64,000 nt of DNA from Pararhodobacter sp. SW119 (GTDB taxonomy: Bacteria; Pseudomonadota; Alphaproteobacteria; Rhodobacterales; Rhodobacteraceae), in the NCBI RefSeq assembly GCF_017811755.1, contig NZ_JADDJF010000005.1, positions 62,001-126,000 of the forward strand. The letters are read 5' to 3'. The position numbers and the translations under genes were made by a program. Below are positions 1 through 8,077 of the stretch, one piece after another; positions within the stretch are counted from its first letter, which is position 1; every line of letters starts with the position of its first letter. The notes beneath the pieces are model-generated. The model was not told where the DNA came from. It searched no databases and saw only the letters and a list, made by a program, of their open reading frames with translations.

Positions 1-572
1 CCAGCATCGCAGAAGTTGCGAATATCCGCCATGCTGTGACTGACCATTATGGCGCTCGCCTCGCTCATCCGAGCGCGAAACACCTCCTGGCTCTTCTTTC
101 GGAAACGTGCATCGCCGGCGGCGGTGGCTTCGTCGATCAGGTAGGTGTCGAAGCGGATACCCATCGAGATCCCGAAGGCCAGTCGCGACCGCATCCCGGC
201 GGAATAGGTGCGCACGGGCATGTGGAAATGCTTGCCGATCTCGGCGAAGTCTTCGACGAACTCGATCAACTCGTCACTGTCGACCCCGTAGATCCTGGCG
301 ACGAACCGTGTGTTCTGCGCGCCTGTCATGTCGCCATGGACGCTGCCCGCATATCCGACGGTAAAGGATATCGAGCCGTCGCTGACGACTTGTCCCGTAT
401 CCGGCCGCAGCGTGCCGGCAACGATGTTCAGCAGGGTCGACTTTCCGGCCCCGTTGCGCCCCAGAAGGGCGAGGGACTTTCCGCTGGGCAGCGTCAGGTC
501 CAGTTCCCTGATCACGGGCTGATACTCGCCGCGCACCCAGAAACCCTTGCAGATATTCTCGAACCTGATCAT
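1..572 (-). CDS. kpsT: Capsular polysaccharide ABC exporter ATP-binding protein (KpsT-like), 3' end beyond window
   Basis: This is the ATPase of an ABC-2 exporter that moves group-2-type capsular polysaccharide across the inner membrane with KpsM. About 190 residues are visible: Walker A GRNGAGKST at 38-46, signature SAGMRSR near 124-130, Walker B with LIDEA near 145-149, and the H-loop His at 179. KpsT proteins are about 220 aa, so only the C-terminal tail is missing. The gene starts 13 bp after kpsE, so the two are co-transcribed. The reading frame stays open to base 1. Confidence 0.9.
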   Translation of the reverse strand, partial: MIRFENICKGFWVRGEYQPVIRELDLTLPSGKSLALLGRNGAGKSTLLNIVAGTLRPDTGQVVSDGSISFTVGYAGSVHGDMTGAQNTRFVARIYGVDSDELIEFVEDFAEIGKHFHMPVRTYSAGMRSRLAFGISMGIRFDTYLIDEATAAGDARFRKKSQEVFRARMSEASAIMVSHSMADIRNFCDA

Positions 573-585
573 GCTTGCGCCCGGT

Positions 586-1779
586 TCAGCCCTTGTCGCG
601 CAGACTATAGAAGACCAGCGCCATGATGCTCCAGAGAAGTGTCATGAACAGTGCGGTCAGGCCGATGATCAGCCCTGTCTGCGGATACCGCGCGGTCTGC
701 GAGAATGTCGGCCGGATGAAGGTCGCGAGGTAGAGGCTTTGACGCGACGCCCTCGAGCGCGCGACGTCCAGTGCCGCCAGCGCGGCCTGATAAGCGTCTT
801 CGGCAAAGGCCTGATCGACCAGCAGGCTCTCGTACTGCGCGATCAGGCTGGGATAGTCGGTCTGATCGACGGTGACATCCTGTTCCGCGAAATTCTGCCT
901 CTCTTCGCGAATGCGGTTCTGGATCACGCTGATACGCCGCGCGGCTTGCCGGAGGCGGGGGTCCGCGGCCTCGGCGGTCAGGTTGAGCAGGTCGTTGTCG
1001 ACGAGTGCCTCCGCCAATTGCCGCTGAAGATTGATCAGCACACCCATGCGTCCTTCGATGTCGGATTGCGGATCAACAATCTGCGTACGGGCACGAAACT
1101 CCGCCAGCGCTTCGCGCGCCGCACGCAACCGGGCAAGGGCGGTGTCGAGTTCCGCCTCGGCGTTGCGTGTGGCATCCCGCCGCGCCGTTTCATTGAGGCG
1201 ATTGATCATCGCCTCGCTTTCGATGACGACAAGTTGCGCGATTTGCTGGGCGGTCGCCGGGTCCGGCGCGCGCACTTCGACGAGGATCAGACCGGTCGCC
1301 TGATCATAGGTCACACGCACCACGCGATGCCAGAACCAGAGCAAATCCTCGATCGTGGCGGACGGCCAGAGCGAGAACAGCGGATCGACGGGCCATGCCT
1401 GACTGTAATGCTGCAGCAGGTCGACACGCGCGTCGATACGTTCGACGATCTCCTGACTCTGGACGAATTCGAACAGCAGGTCGGCATGGCCCTGCGCGCT
1501 TCCGACAAGGATCGTCCGTAGTCCACCCATCAATTCGCTGGCGGAACTGGATTCGTCCTGCCGGATTGTGAACCCCACCTGCGAGGCGTACTGGTCGCGG
1601 GCAAGAAACGTCAGGTATAGCGTCGTCAGAAGGATCGGCGCGACAATGACCAGCACCAGGCTCAGCATCAGGGCCCGATGACGCGGACGGGTTCGGGCAG
1701 GGCCGGCCGGGGCACGGACAGGTGCGGCGACAGCGGAATGCTGCGCGGCACTCTGTCCTTGTGGCGCGGGTTCGGTCAT
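586..1779 (-). CDS. kpsE: Capsule export inner-membrane protein, KpsE/polysaccharide co-polymerase family
   Basis: The 397-aa protein has the polysaccharide co-polymerase layout: a Pro/Ala-rich cytoplasmic N-terminus, one membrane segment at about 36-60, a long Arg/Glu-rich helical periplasmic part with coiled-coil character (about 170-340), and a second membrane segment at about 369-392. A proline-containing stretch, RPTFSQTARYP, precedes the second segment, as in the KpsE/Wzz families. It should link the KpsMT exporter to the outer-membrane KpsD-type channel. It lies directly upstream of kpsT. An AGGA Shine-Dalgarno sequence precedes the ATG at 1779. The family call is firm; the exact polymer exported is unknown. 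Confidence 0.85.
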   Translation of the reverse strand: MTEPAPQGQSAAQHSAVAAPVRAPAGPARTRPRHRALMLSLVLVIVAPILLTTLYLTFLARDQYASQVGFTIRQDESSSASELMGGLRTILVGSAQGHADLLFEFVQSQEIVERIDARVDLLQHYSQAWPVDPLFSLWPSATIEDLLWFWHRVVRVTYDQATGLILVEVRAPDPATAQQIAQLVVIESEAMINRLNETARRDATRNAEAELDTALARLRAAREALAEFRARTQIVDPQSDIEGRMGVLINLQRQLAEALVDNDLLNLTAEAADPRLRQAARRISVIQNRIREERQNFAEQDVTVDQTDYPSLIAQYESLLVDQAFAEDAYQAALAALDVARSRASRQSLYLATFIRPTFSQTARYPQTGLIIGLTALFMTLLWSIMALVFYSLRDKG

Positions 1780-1899
1780 GCTGCGGTCTTCCTGATGTCC
1801 CTGCTGCTGGAAATCCGGCGCTGATGTGCCTTATCAACATCGCCGGGCAAGCCCAAGCGCTGATCGCCCTGCAATCGACCCGGCATGAAAGGTCCGCGG

Positions 1900-2703
1900 A
1901 TGCCCTCTGCCCCCCATCAGTTGCGTGCGGCACCCTCGACCGCCGTTGCCAGCTTTCGCGCGACGACCGCGCTCATGCTGCGCGAGATGTCGACGCGCTA
2001 CGGGCGCACGCCGGGCGGCTATCTCTGGGCGATCATGGAGCCGCTGGGCATGATCATCCTGCTGAGCTTTGCCTGGTCGCTGCTCGCGCGCGCGCCGTCG
2101 ATGGGGACGAGTTTCTTCCTGTTCAAGGGAACCGGGTTGATGGTGCTGCAGACCTTCGTCGTGCTTGGCGGTCAGGTCGGTCACGCCCTGATCTTTTCCA
2201 AGCCTTTGCTGCGGTTTCCGCGGGTGACTTGGGTGGATGCGATCCTCGCCCGGTTCCTGCTCAACATGACCGTCGTCTTCGCGGTGACCATCCTGATCCT
2301 TTCGGGGATCATGATCGTCGAGGATATCCGCACCGTTCTCGGATGGGGGCCCATTCTTCAGGCGATGTCACTTGCCGCAGCGCTCGGTCTGGGGGTGGGG
2401 TGCCTGAACGCTTACCTCTTCATGCGTTTTCCGGTGTGGCAACAGATCTGGTCGATCATCACGCGGCCGCTGTTCCTGATCTCGGGGGTGATCATCATCT
2501 ATGAGGACATGCCGCAGATGGCCCAGAACATCCTTTGGTACAACCCGATCCTGCACCTGACCGGCATGATGCGCGACGGATTCTATCCGATGTACAGGCC
2601 CGACTACATCTCCACGACGTACCTGGGGATCTGCATCATGCTGCCGATGACCTTCGGGCTTCTGTTGCTGCGGCGGTATCATCGGGAGCTTCTGAATCGC
2701 TGA
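1900..2703 (+). CDS. kpsM: Capsular polysaccharide ABC exporter permease (KpsM-like)
   Basis: This ABC-2-type permease, about 267 aa, has roughly six hydrophobic segments starting near the motif LREMSTRYGRTPGG and ending with a short charged tail. That matches the length of KpsM (about 258 aa). It is the membrane partner of the KpsT-like ATPase. Two in-frame ATGs exist, at 1885 and 1900. The second has an AAAGG Shine-Dalgarno sequence about 7 bases upstream and is preferred. It is transcribed away from kpsE and kpsT; in E. coli kpsM and kpsT are adjacent in one operon. Confidence 0.88.
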   Translation: MPSAPHQLRAAPSTAVASFRATTALMLREMSTRYGRTPGGYLWAIMEPLGMIILLSFAWSLLARAPSMGTSFFLFKGTGLMVLQTFVVLGGQVGHALIFSKPLLRFPRVTWVDAILARFLLNMTVVFAVTILILSGIMIVEDIRTVLGWGPILQAMSLAAALGLGVGCLNAYLFMRFPVWQQIWSIITRPLFLISGVIIIYEDMPQMAQNILWYNPILHLTGMMRDGFYPMYRPDYISTTYLGICIMLPMTFGLLLLRRYHRELLNR

Positions 2704-2739
2704 GGTCCGGCCCTGGTCGATCCAGCCGGAGGCGCCTTT

Positions 2740-2805
2740 GCGGGGGTGCTGGCAAACGTATGGCAAGCGTATGGCAGACGTATGGCAGATGGCTGGCAAA
2801 GTGCC
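2740..2805 (+). repeat. 11-bp-period intergenic repeat array, copy 1
   Basis: Units begin with GGC at 2751, 2762, 2773, 2784 and 2795, exactly 11 bp apart, with consensus GGCARRCGTAT; a weaker unit ending in GGTGCT precedes them. The array lies between the 3' ends of kpsM and the convergent acetyl-CoA hydrolase gene. Related arrays are at 13331-13391 and, inverted, at 39246-39305. The function is unknown. Confidence 0.85.
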
Positions 2806-2877
2806 GCCGCGGAGCGATTCGCGCTGCAGGCACCATCGGGCCGAACGCGTGGACGCGCGCGGCTGCGCGAAAAAGGC

Positions 2878-4710
2878 TCAATCGTTCTGACGCAACGCCC
2901 CGCGCAGCGCGAGCGCGGCCAAGTGCGCCTTGATCGACCCGGGTTGACCGAGGTCCATACGCGCCAGCGCGTCGTCTTCGCGGCGGGCGGGGCGGCCGCG
3001 CATCCCTCGAAGGATCGTCGAAAGAAGCGCGGGGGCGCTCTTCTGCGCCTTCCGCAGATCGGCGAGGGCGGGGAGCAGATACTGCTCGATATCGGTGAAG
3101 TCGGTGCCGAAGGGAAACCGCGGCAGATCCTCTGCGCGAAAAGGGGCGAGCCAGTCGCGCAGACGGTCGGGGGTATTGTGGCGCGCGCGCTCCGGCAGGC
3201 GCCAGGATTTCGGCAGCTTGCCCGCGCTTTTCGCCTTCTCCTCCAACTCGGGCTGGAAGCAGCTGTCGGCGATCGCCAGCAGGGCGGCGATGGTGTCGGC
3301 GTCGCTTTTGCCGCGCAGGTCGGCGATGCCGTACTCGGTCACGACCACGTCGCGCAGATGCCGCGGAATCGTCGCGTGCCCGTAGCTCCAGCGGATGTTC
3401 GAGCGCAGCCCGCCTTTGCCCTGCCGGGTGGCCGGCAGCGTGAGGATGGCGCGGGCGCCCTGCAGCGCGAAGGCCTGCTCGACGAAGTTGAACTGGCCGC
3501 CGACGCCGCTGATGACCTGCCCATCCTCGGTCGCGTCGGAAACGACGGCCCCCAGAAGCGTGACCATCATCGCCGAATTGACGAAGCGCGCATCCTGGCG
3601 GGCGGCGCGCTTGGCGTCCTCGTCGCCATAGAGCGCGTTGGTGAACGAGACTGGCATCATCGCGATCTGCGCCCGCCGGTCGTCGGGCAGCGCTTTCAGT
3701 CGCGCGTAGAAATCCCGGCTGTCCAGGAAGAAACCCGCGTGGATCGCCGCGCCCTGGACCTGACGGCGGATGATGCCTTGCTCGAACAGCGCCAGAAGTC
3801 CGTCGACCAGCATCTCGGTCACGCCATAGAGCCCGGTGTCGAAGACGCCGGTTTCGGCAAAGGCGTCGCCGCGCGGAAAGGGGCAGCTTTCCCAGATCGG
3901 CGCGATCCGTTCGCGCTGGCGCAGGATCAGCGCATGCGCGACCGCGTCGCCAATCTCGCCGATGCCGATCTGAAGGGTGCCGCCGTCCCGGATCAGGCGC
4001 GACACATGCAGCCCGATGGCATGATCCTGCAACCCGACCGGCCGCTTGACGACCGAGAAGAGGTCATGCGGCTTCGTCGCCGGGCGGACGAGCGCTGCGC
4101 ATTCCTCGGTATCGATCACGGCGGGGCCGGGCATGAAGGGCAGGTCGGGATGCACCTGCCCGACGAACGTGAAATCTGCCCGGCCCGTGTGCCGAAGCGC
4201 CAGAAGGTCGCTGGTGATGTCGGTGTTGCACGAAAGGCTGAGCCGCGCGCCCTCTGCGGCCAGCAGCTGCAGGACAAGGTTGGGCCGCTGGTAGAGCAGG
4301 ACATCGAGGGCATGGGTATAGTTGGCCGAGACATAGTCCTGTTGCACCGCGGGAACCTTCAGCCAGTTCGCGGCCTGAAGGAAGAATTCGGTCACACGGA
4401 TGTTGTCCGGCAAGCTGCCCTCGCGCAGAAGCCGCGCGTATTCGACCTGCGGGTAATCACCGAAGAGGCGGTCGAGCGCGGGCTCGAGAAAACGCCGCTC
4501 CATGTCGGAGGAGGGATCGGGGCGCTCGAGCGTCAACGCGGTGAAGATGCGCAAGCGGATGGAGCGATCGGCGCAGGCCCGGCGCACGAGTTCGTTGACC
4601 AGCGTGACCGGCTTGCCCAGCCCCAGCGGCAGGGCGACGCGCAGGTCGCGTCCGACGTTCTGCAGGATCCAGTCGACGGCGGCGCCGTCGGTTTCGAAGC
4701 GTTCGGTCAT
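2878..4710 (-). CDS. Acetyl-CoA hydrolase/transferase (CoA-transferase family I)
   Basis: The 610-aa protein ends in an AcetylCoA_hyd_C-like domain with GVGGQFNFVEQA and the conserved VVTEYGIADLRG. Family members move CoA between acyl groups or hydrolyse acetyl-CoA through a catalytic glutamate. It is the last gene of the fad operon: its ATG (4710-4708) overlaps the fadJ stop (4709-4707) as ATGA, so it is translationally coupled. A role in disposing of acetyl-CoA or recycling CoA from beta-oxidation is inferred. The protein is longer than many 500-aa relatives and carries an N-terminal extension of the family fold. Substrate specificity cannot be read from sequence. Confidence 0.82.
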   Translation of the reverse strand: MTERFETDGAAVDWILQNVGRDLRVALPLGLGKPVTLVNELVRRACADRSIRLRIFTALTLERPDPSSDMERRFLEPALDRLFGDYPQVEYARLLREGSLPDNIRVTEFFLQAANWLKVPAVQQDYVSANYTHALDVLLYQRPNLVLQLLAAEGARLSLSCNTDITSDLLALRHTGRADFTFVGQVHPDLPFMPGPAVIDTEECAALVRPATKPHDLFSVVKRPVGLQDHAIGLHVSRLIRDGGTLQIGIGEIGDAVAHALILRQRERIAPIWESCPFPRGDAFAETGVFDTGLYGVTEMLVDGLLALFEQGIIRRQVQGAAIHAGFFLDSRDFYARLKALPDDRRAQIAMMPVSFTNALYGDEDAKRAARQDARFVNSAMMVTLLGAVVSDATEDGQVISGVGGQFNFVEQAFALQGARAILTLPATRQGKGGLRSNIRWSYGHATIPRHLRDVVVTEYGIADLRGKSDADTIAALLAIADSCFQPELEEKAKSAGKLPKSWRLPERARHNTPDRLRDWLAPFRAEDLPRFPFGTDFTDIEQYLLPALADLRKAQKSAPALLSTILRGMRGRPARREDDALARMDLGQPGSIKAHLAALALRGALRQND

Positions 4711-6791
4711 TTCGCCGTGTCGTTGCGCCAGTAGGCGTCCGGCTTGAAACGCGGACCATGCGCCTTCTCGAATTCCTTCAGGCGCTGGTGGATCTCGTCG
4801 TGCCCGCGGGCGCGCGCATAGTGCAGCGGCCCGCCCCGGAAGGGCGCGAAACCGGTGGCGAAGATCATCGCCGCATCCGCTTCATCGGCGCTGCCGACGA
4901 CGCCCTTGCGCACGCATTCGGCGCAGGCGTTCAGCATCGGCAGCAGCAGCCGGTCGGTCAGGTCCTCGCCGATCCTGGAACTCGTCTCGGGTTCGGGCGT
5001 GCCGTCGGACCAGTCATAGAAGCCGCGGCCGGTCTTGCGTCCCAGATCCCCTGCCTCGACCTTGTCGCGCAGCAGCGCGGGGATGCCGGCGATCGGGGTT
5101 TCCAGCGACTTCGAAAGGCTTTCGGCGACATCGAGGCAGATATCGAGGCCGACCTGATCGGCCAGCGTCACCGGCCCCATCGGCATGCCGAAGTTCAGCG
5201 CCGCCTTGTCGATGCGCTCCTTCGCGATGCCCTCGTCCAGCAGCAGCAGCGCCTCGAGCAGGTAGGGCATGAGCGCGCGGTTGACCAGAAAGCCCGGGCT
5301 GTCGGCGACCGCCACAGGCAGCCGGTCGATGGCGGCGCAGAAGGCCAGAAGCCGGTTGCGGGTCTCGGCGCTGGTCTTGTCGTGGCTGACCACCTCGACC
5401 AGAGGGACCTTGCTGGGGGGATTGAAGAAATGCAGGCCCGCAAACCGCGCCTTTGCTGGCGCGTTGTCGACGAGATCCGCCAGCCGCAAGCTCGATGTGT
5501 TGGTGGCAAGGATGGCGCCGGTCTTCATCCGCTTGCCCAGATCGGTGAAGATCTGCGCCTTCAGGTCAGGCTTTTCCGGGCCGGCCTCGATCACCAGATC
5601 GGCGCGGGCGACCCCGTAGCCCCTCGGGTCGGGCATCAGCCGGTCGAGCGTGTCGCGGGTTTCCAGCGCATCCTTGTGCGCGCCCTCGCAGACCTCGGTC
5701 GCGCGGCGGATCATCTGGCCCAGCGCCTCCTGGTCGGGGTCGGTGACGGTGACTCGCTTGCCCTGCATCGCCACCCAGGCGGCGATCTCGGCCCCCATGA
5801 TCCCGGCGCCGACGATGTGGACATGCGCGATGTCGTCGGCAGTATCCGCGGCCTGCTTGAGCGTGCGGCGCAGGAAGAAGGCGCGGATCAGGTTGCGGCT
5901 TGTCTCCGATTGAAGAAGCTCGGCGAACGAGGCGATCTCGGCCTTTCGCATCGCCTTGGGGTCGTCGCCATGCTTCTCCCAGTTGGCGATCAGCGCGTGC
6001 GGGGCGGGGTAATGGTCTTTCGGCGCGGCCTTCTGGGTTTCCCGGCGCATGCGCGCACCGGCAAGTGAGCGCGCGGAGGAAAGCGAGAAGGCCCGGGCCA
6101 TCAGCCCGCGGCTGCGCTTGTCGACCTCGCCGCGCAGGATCGAGGCAATCGCGGCGCGCACATGGCGTTCCTCGACCACCAGATCGGCGATGCCCAGGTC
6201 GCGGGCCTTTGCCGTATGCGCGGTGCTGCCGGTCAGCATCAGCTGCATCGCCGCCGTCGGCTCGATCAACTCGGGCAGGCGGACAGTGCCGCCAAGCCCC
6301 GGGTGTAGGCCCAAGCGCACCTCGGGCAGCCCGAACGACGCGCCCTCGATGGCAAGGCGATAGTCGCAGGCCAGGACCAGCTCGAACCCCGCGCCCAATG
6401 CCGCGCCATGGACCACGGCGATGGTCGGACAGGAGAGGCCCTCCAACCGGTCGAGCACGCCATGTGCCTCGCTCAGAAGTCCTTGCGCCGCCTCGGCGTC
6501 CATACCCGCCAGCGCGTCGATATCCGCGCCGGCCGCAAACCCCTTCGCCTTGCCCGAACGTAGGACCAGCGCGGTCGGCAGGTCAGCCTCGATCCGTTCA
6601 AGATGTTCGTCGAGTTCGCGCAGCACCTCGTCCGAGATCGTGTTGACGGTGGCATCCTCTCGATCGAGGATCAGCCAGCCGATGCCGTCCTCGTCCCGGC
6701 CGTAGCGCCAGTGCCCGCTGCCGAGCGCGTCGCGCCCGCCGCCGAGTTCGAGCTTCGAGCCGGCGAGGAATTCTCTCAGTCTGCCCTCCAT
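4707..6791 (-). CDS. fadJ: Fatty-acid oxidation multifunctional protein: enoyl-CoA hydratase / 3-hydroxyacyl-CoA dehydrogenase
   Basis: The 694-aa fused enzyme catalyses the hydration and NAD-dependent oxidation steps of beta-oxidation. The N-terminal crotonase domain (about 30-220) has GAALGAGFELVLACDYRLA and the catalytic-Glu segment GLPEVRLGLHPGLGG. The NAD-binding dehydrogenase domain (about 310-490) begins with VHIVGAGIMGAE, and LHFFNPPSKVPLVEV holds the catalytic His. A C-terminal 3HCDH domain follows. The frame is open further upstream to 7085, but that part is antisense-like; the ATG at 6791 gives the usual FadJ length and overlaps the fadI stop by one base. Confidence 0.92.
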   Translation of the reverse strand: MEGRLREFLAGSKLELGGGRDALGSGHWRYGRDEDGIGWLILDREDATVNTISDEVLRELDEHLERIEADLPTALVLRSGKAKGFAAGADIDALAGMDAEAAQGLLSEAHGVLDRLEGLSCPTIAVVHGAALGAGFELVLACDYRLAIEGASFGLPEVRLGLHPGLGGTVRLPELIEPTAAMQLMLTGSTAHTAKARDLGIADLVVEERHVRAAIASILRGEVDKRSRGLMARAFSLSSARSLAGARMRRETQKAAPKDHYPAPHALIANWEKHGDDPKAMRKAEIASFAELLQSETSRNLIRAFFLRRTLKQAADTADDIAHVHIVGAGIMGAEIAAWVAMQGKRVTVTDPDQEALGQMIRRATEVCEGAHKDALETRDTLDRLMPDPRGYGVARADLVIEAGPEKPDLKAQIFTDLGKRMKTGAILATNTSSLRLADLVDNAPAKARFAGLHFFNPPSKVPLVEVVSHDKTSAETRNRLLAFCAAIDRLPVAVADSPGFLVNRALMPYLLEALLLLDEGIAKERIDKAALNFGMPMGPVTLADQVGLDICLDVAESLSKSLETPIAGIPALLRDKVEAGDLGRKTGRGFYDWSDGTPEPETSSRIGEDLTDRLLLPMLNACAECVRKGVVGSADEADAAMIFATGFAPFRGGPLHYARARGHDEIHQRLKEFEKAHGPRFKPDAYWRNDTAK

Positions 6792-8077
6792 CACGGTGCC
6801 TCCAGAAGCATTGCGCCGCCCTGCCCGCCACCGATGCATTCGGTCGCGACGCCGCGTTTTCCGCCGGTCCGCGCCATCGCGTTGGCCAGATGCAGGACGA
6901 TCCGGTTGCCGCTGGTGCCGACCGGATGGCCCAGCGAGATCGCGCCGCCGTCGATGTTGAGCCGATCGCGCGCGATGGTGCCGAACGGCGCGTCCAGTCC
7001 CAGGACCTGCGTACAGAAATCCGCGTCCTGCCAGGCGGCCAGGCAGGCCAGCACCTGCGCCGCGAAGGCCTCGTTGATTTCCCACAGGTCGATATCCTCG
7101 GCGCTCAGCTCCCGACGCTGCAGAAGCGGAGTGACCGACATGACCGGCCCCAACCCCATGATCGCGGGATCAAGCGCGGCCCACTCGCTGTCGACGATCC
7201 GCGCGAGCGGGCGCAGCCCATGCCGCTCCACCGCCTCGCCCGAGGCCAGCACGCACCACGAGGCACCATCCGTCACCTGCGAGGCATTGCCCGCGGTGAC
7301 CTGCCCGTGGGGCTTCTCGAAGACCGGATTCAGCGTGCCCAGTTTCTCGAGCGTGCTGTCCGGGCGCACGCCGTCGTCGCGCTTGTAGACACTTCCTGCG
7401 CGGTCGAAAGCCGGCAGCACCTCGTCGTCCAGCGTCCCGGCCTCTTGCGCGGCGGCAAGCCGCTTGTGGCTTTCGACGGCATAGGCGTCTGCCATCTTCC
7501 GGCTGATGCCGAAGTGATGGGCCAGGATCTCTGCGGTCTGGCCCATGCTCAGGTCGGTGATCGGATCGGTCAGCCCACGTTCAAGGCCGATCACCGGCTT
7601 GAGGTCGCGGGGCCGGATCTGCACGGCGCTCTGTGCAGTGGCCAGCGCCCCCGAGGAACGCTGCATCCCGGCCAGCCATTCCACCGCCTCGTCGCGCAGC
7701 ACCATCGGCGCGTGGCTCAGCGACTCGGTGCCGCCGGCAAGGATCAGGTCGCCCCGACCCTCGCGGATGTAGCGGTACGCGGTGTCGAGCGATTGCATCC
7801 CCGAGCCGCAGTTGATCTGCACGGTGAACGCGACCATCGCCTCGCCCATGCCGAGCCGCAGGGCGGCGACGCGGGCGGGGTTCATTTCGTCGGCGATCAC
7901 GTTCACGCAGCCGAGGATGACCATGTCGTAGGCCTCGGGCGGTATCGGTTGTCGTGCCAGCAGCGGTCGGCCGCATTGTACGGCCAGATCCACCGGCGTG
8001 AACGGTCCGCGTCCACCCCGCACCTTCAGGAACGGCGTCCTTGCGCCATCGACGAGAAAGACGTCTCGCTGGTTCAT
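6791..8077 (-). CDS. fadI: Acetyl-CoA C-acyltransferase (thiolase, FadI type)
   Basis: The 428-aa thiolase carries out the last, thiolytic step of beta-oxidation. The acyl-accepting Cys is in QINCGSGMQ near residue 95, the His motif is GHPVGTSG, and the second catalytic Cys is in ECIGGGQGG near the C-terminus. It lies between fadE and fadJ. Its ATG overlaps the fadE stop as ATGA, and its own stop shares one base with the fadJ start. The motifs and the pairing with a FadJ-type partner support FadI over a biosynthetic acetyl-CoA acetyltransferase. Confidence 0.92.
   Translation of the reverse strand: MNQRDVFLVDGARTPFLKVRGGRGPFTPVDLAVQCGRPLLARQPIPPEAYDMVILGCVNVIADEMNPARVAALRLGMGEAMVAFTVQINCGSGMQSLDTAYRYIREGRGDLILAGGTESLSHAPMVLRDEAVEWLAGMQRSSGALATAQSAVQIRPRDLKPVIGLERGLTDPITDLSMGQTAEILAHHFGISRKMADAYAVESHKRLAAAQEAGTLDDEVLPAFDRAGSVYKRDDGVRPDSTLEKLGTLNPVFEKPHGQVTAGNASQVTDGASWCVLASGEAVERHGLRPLARIVDSEWAALDPAIMGLGPVMSVTPLLQRRELSAEDIDLWEINEAFAAQVLACLAAWQDADFCTQVLGLDAPFGTIARDRLNIDGGAISLGHPVGTSGNRIVLHLANAMARTGGKRGVATECIGGGQGGAMLLEAP

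Noticed and set aside
2740-2805. CRISPR or plasmid iteron interpretation of the 11-bp arrays
   Set aside because: Units are contiguous without spacers and no cas genes are present. No replication gene (repA, repC, dnaA) lies near any of the three arrays.
2746-4734. 662-codon plus-strand open frame opposite the acetyl-CoA hydrolase gene
   Set aside because: Shadow frame of a well-supported gene; it begins inside the 11-bp repeat array and has no domain or ribosome site.
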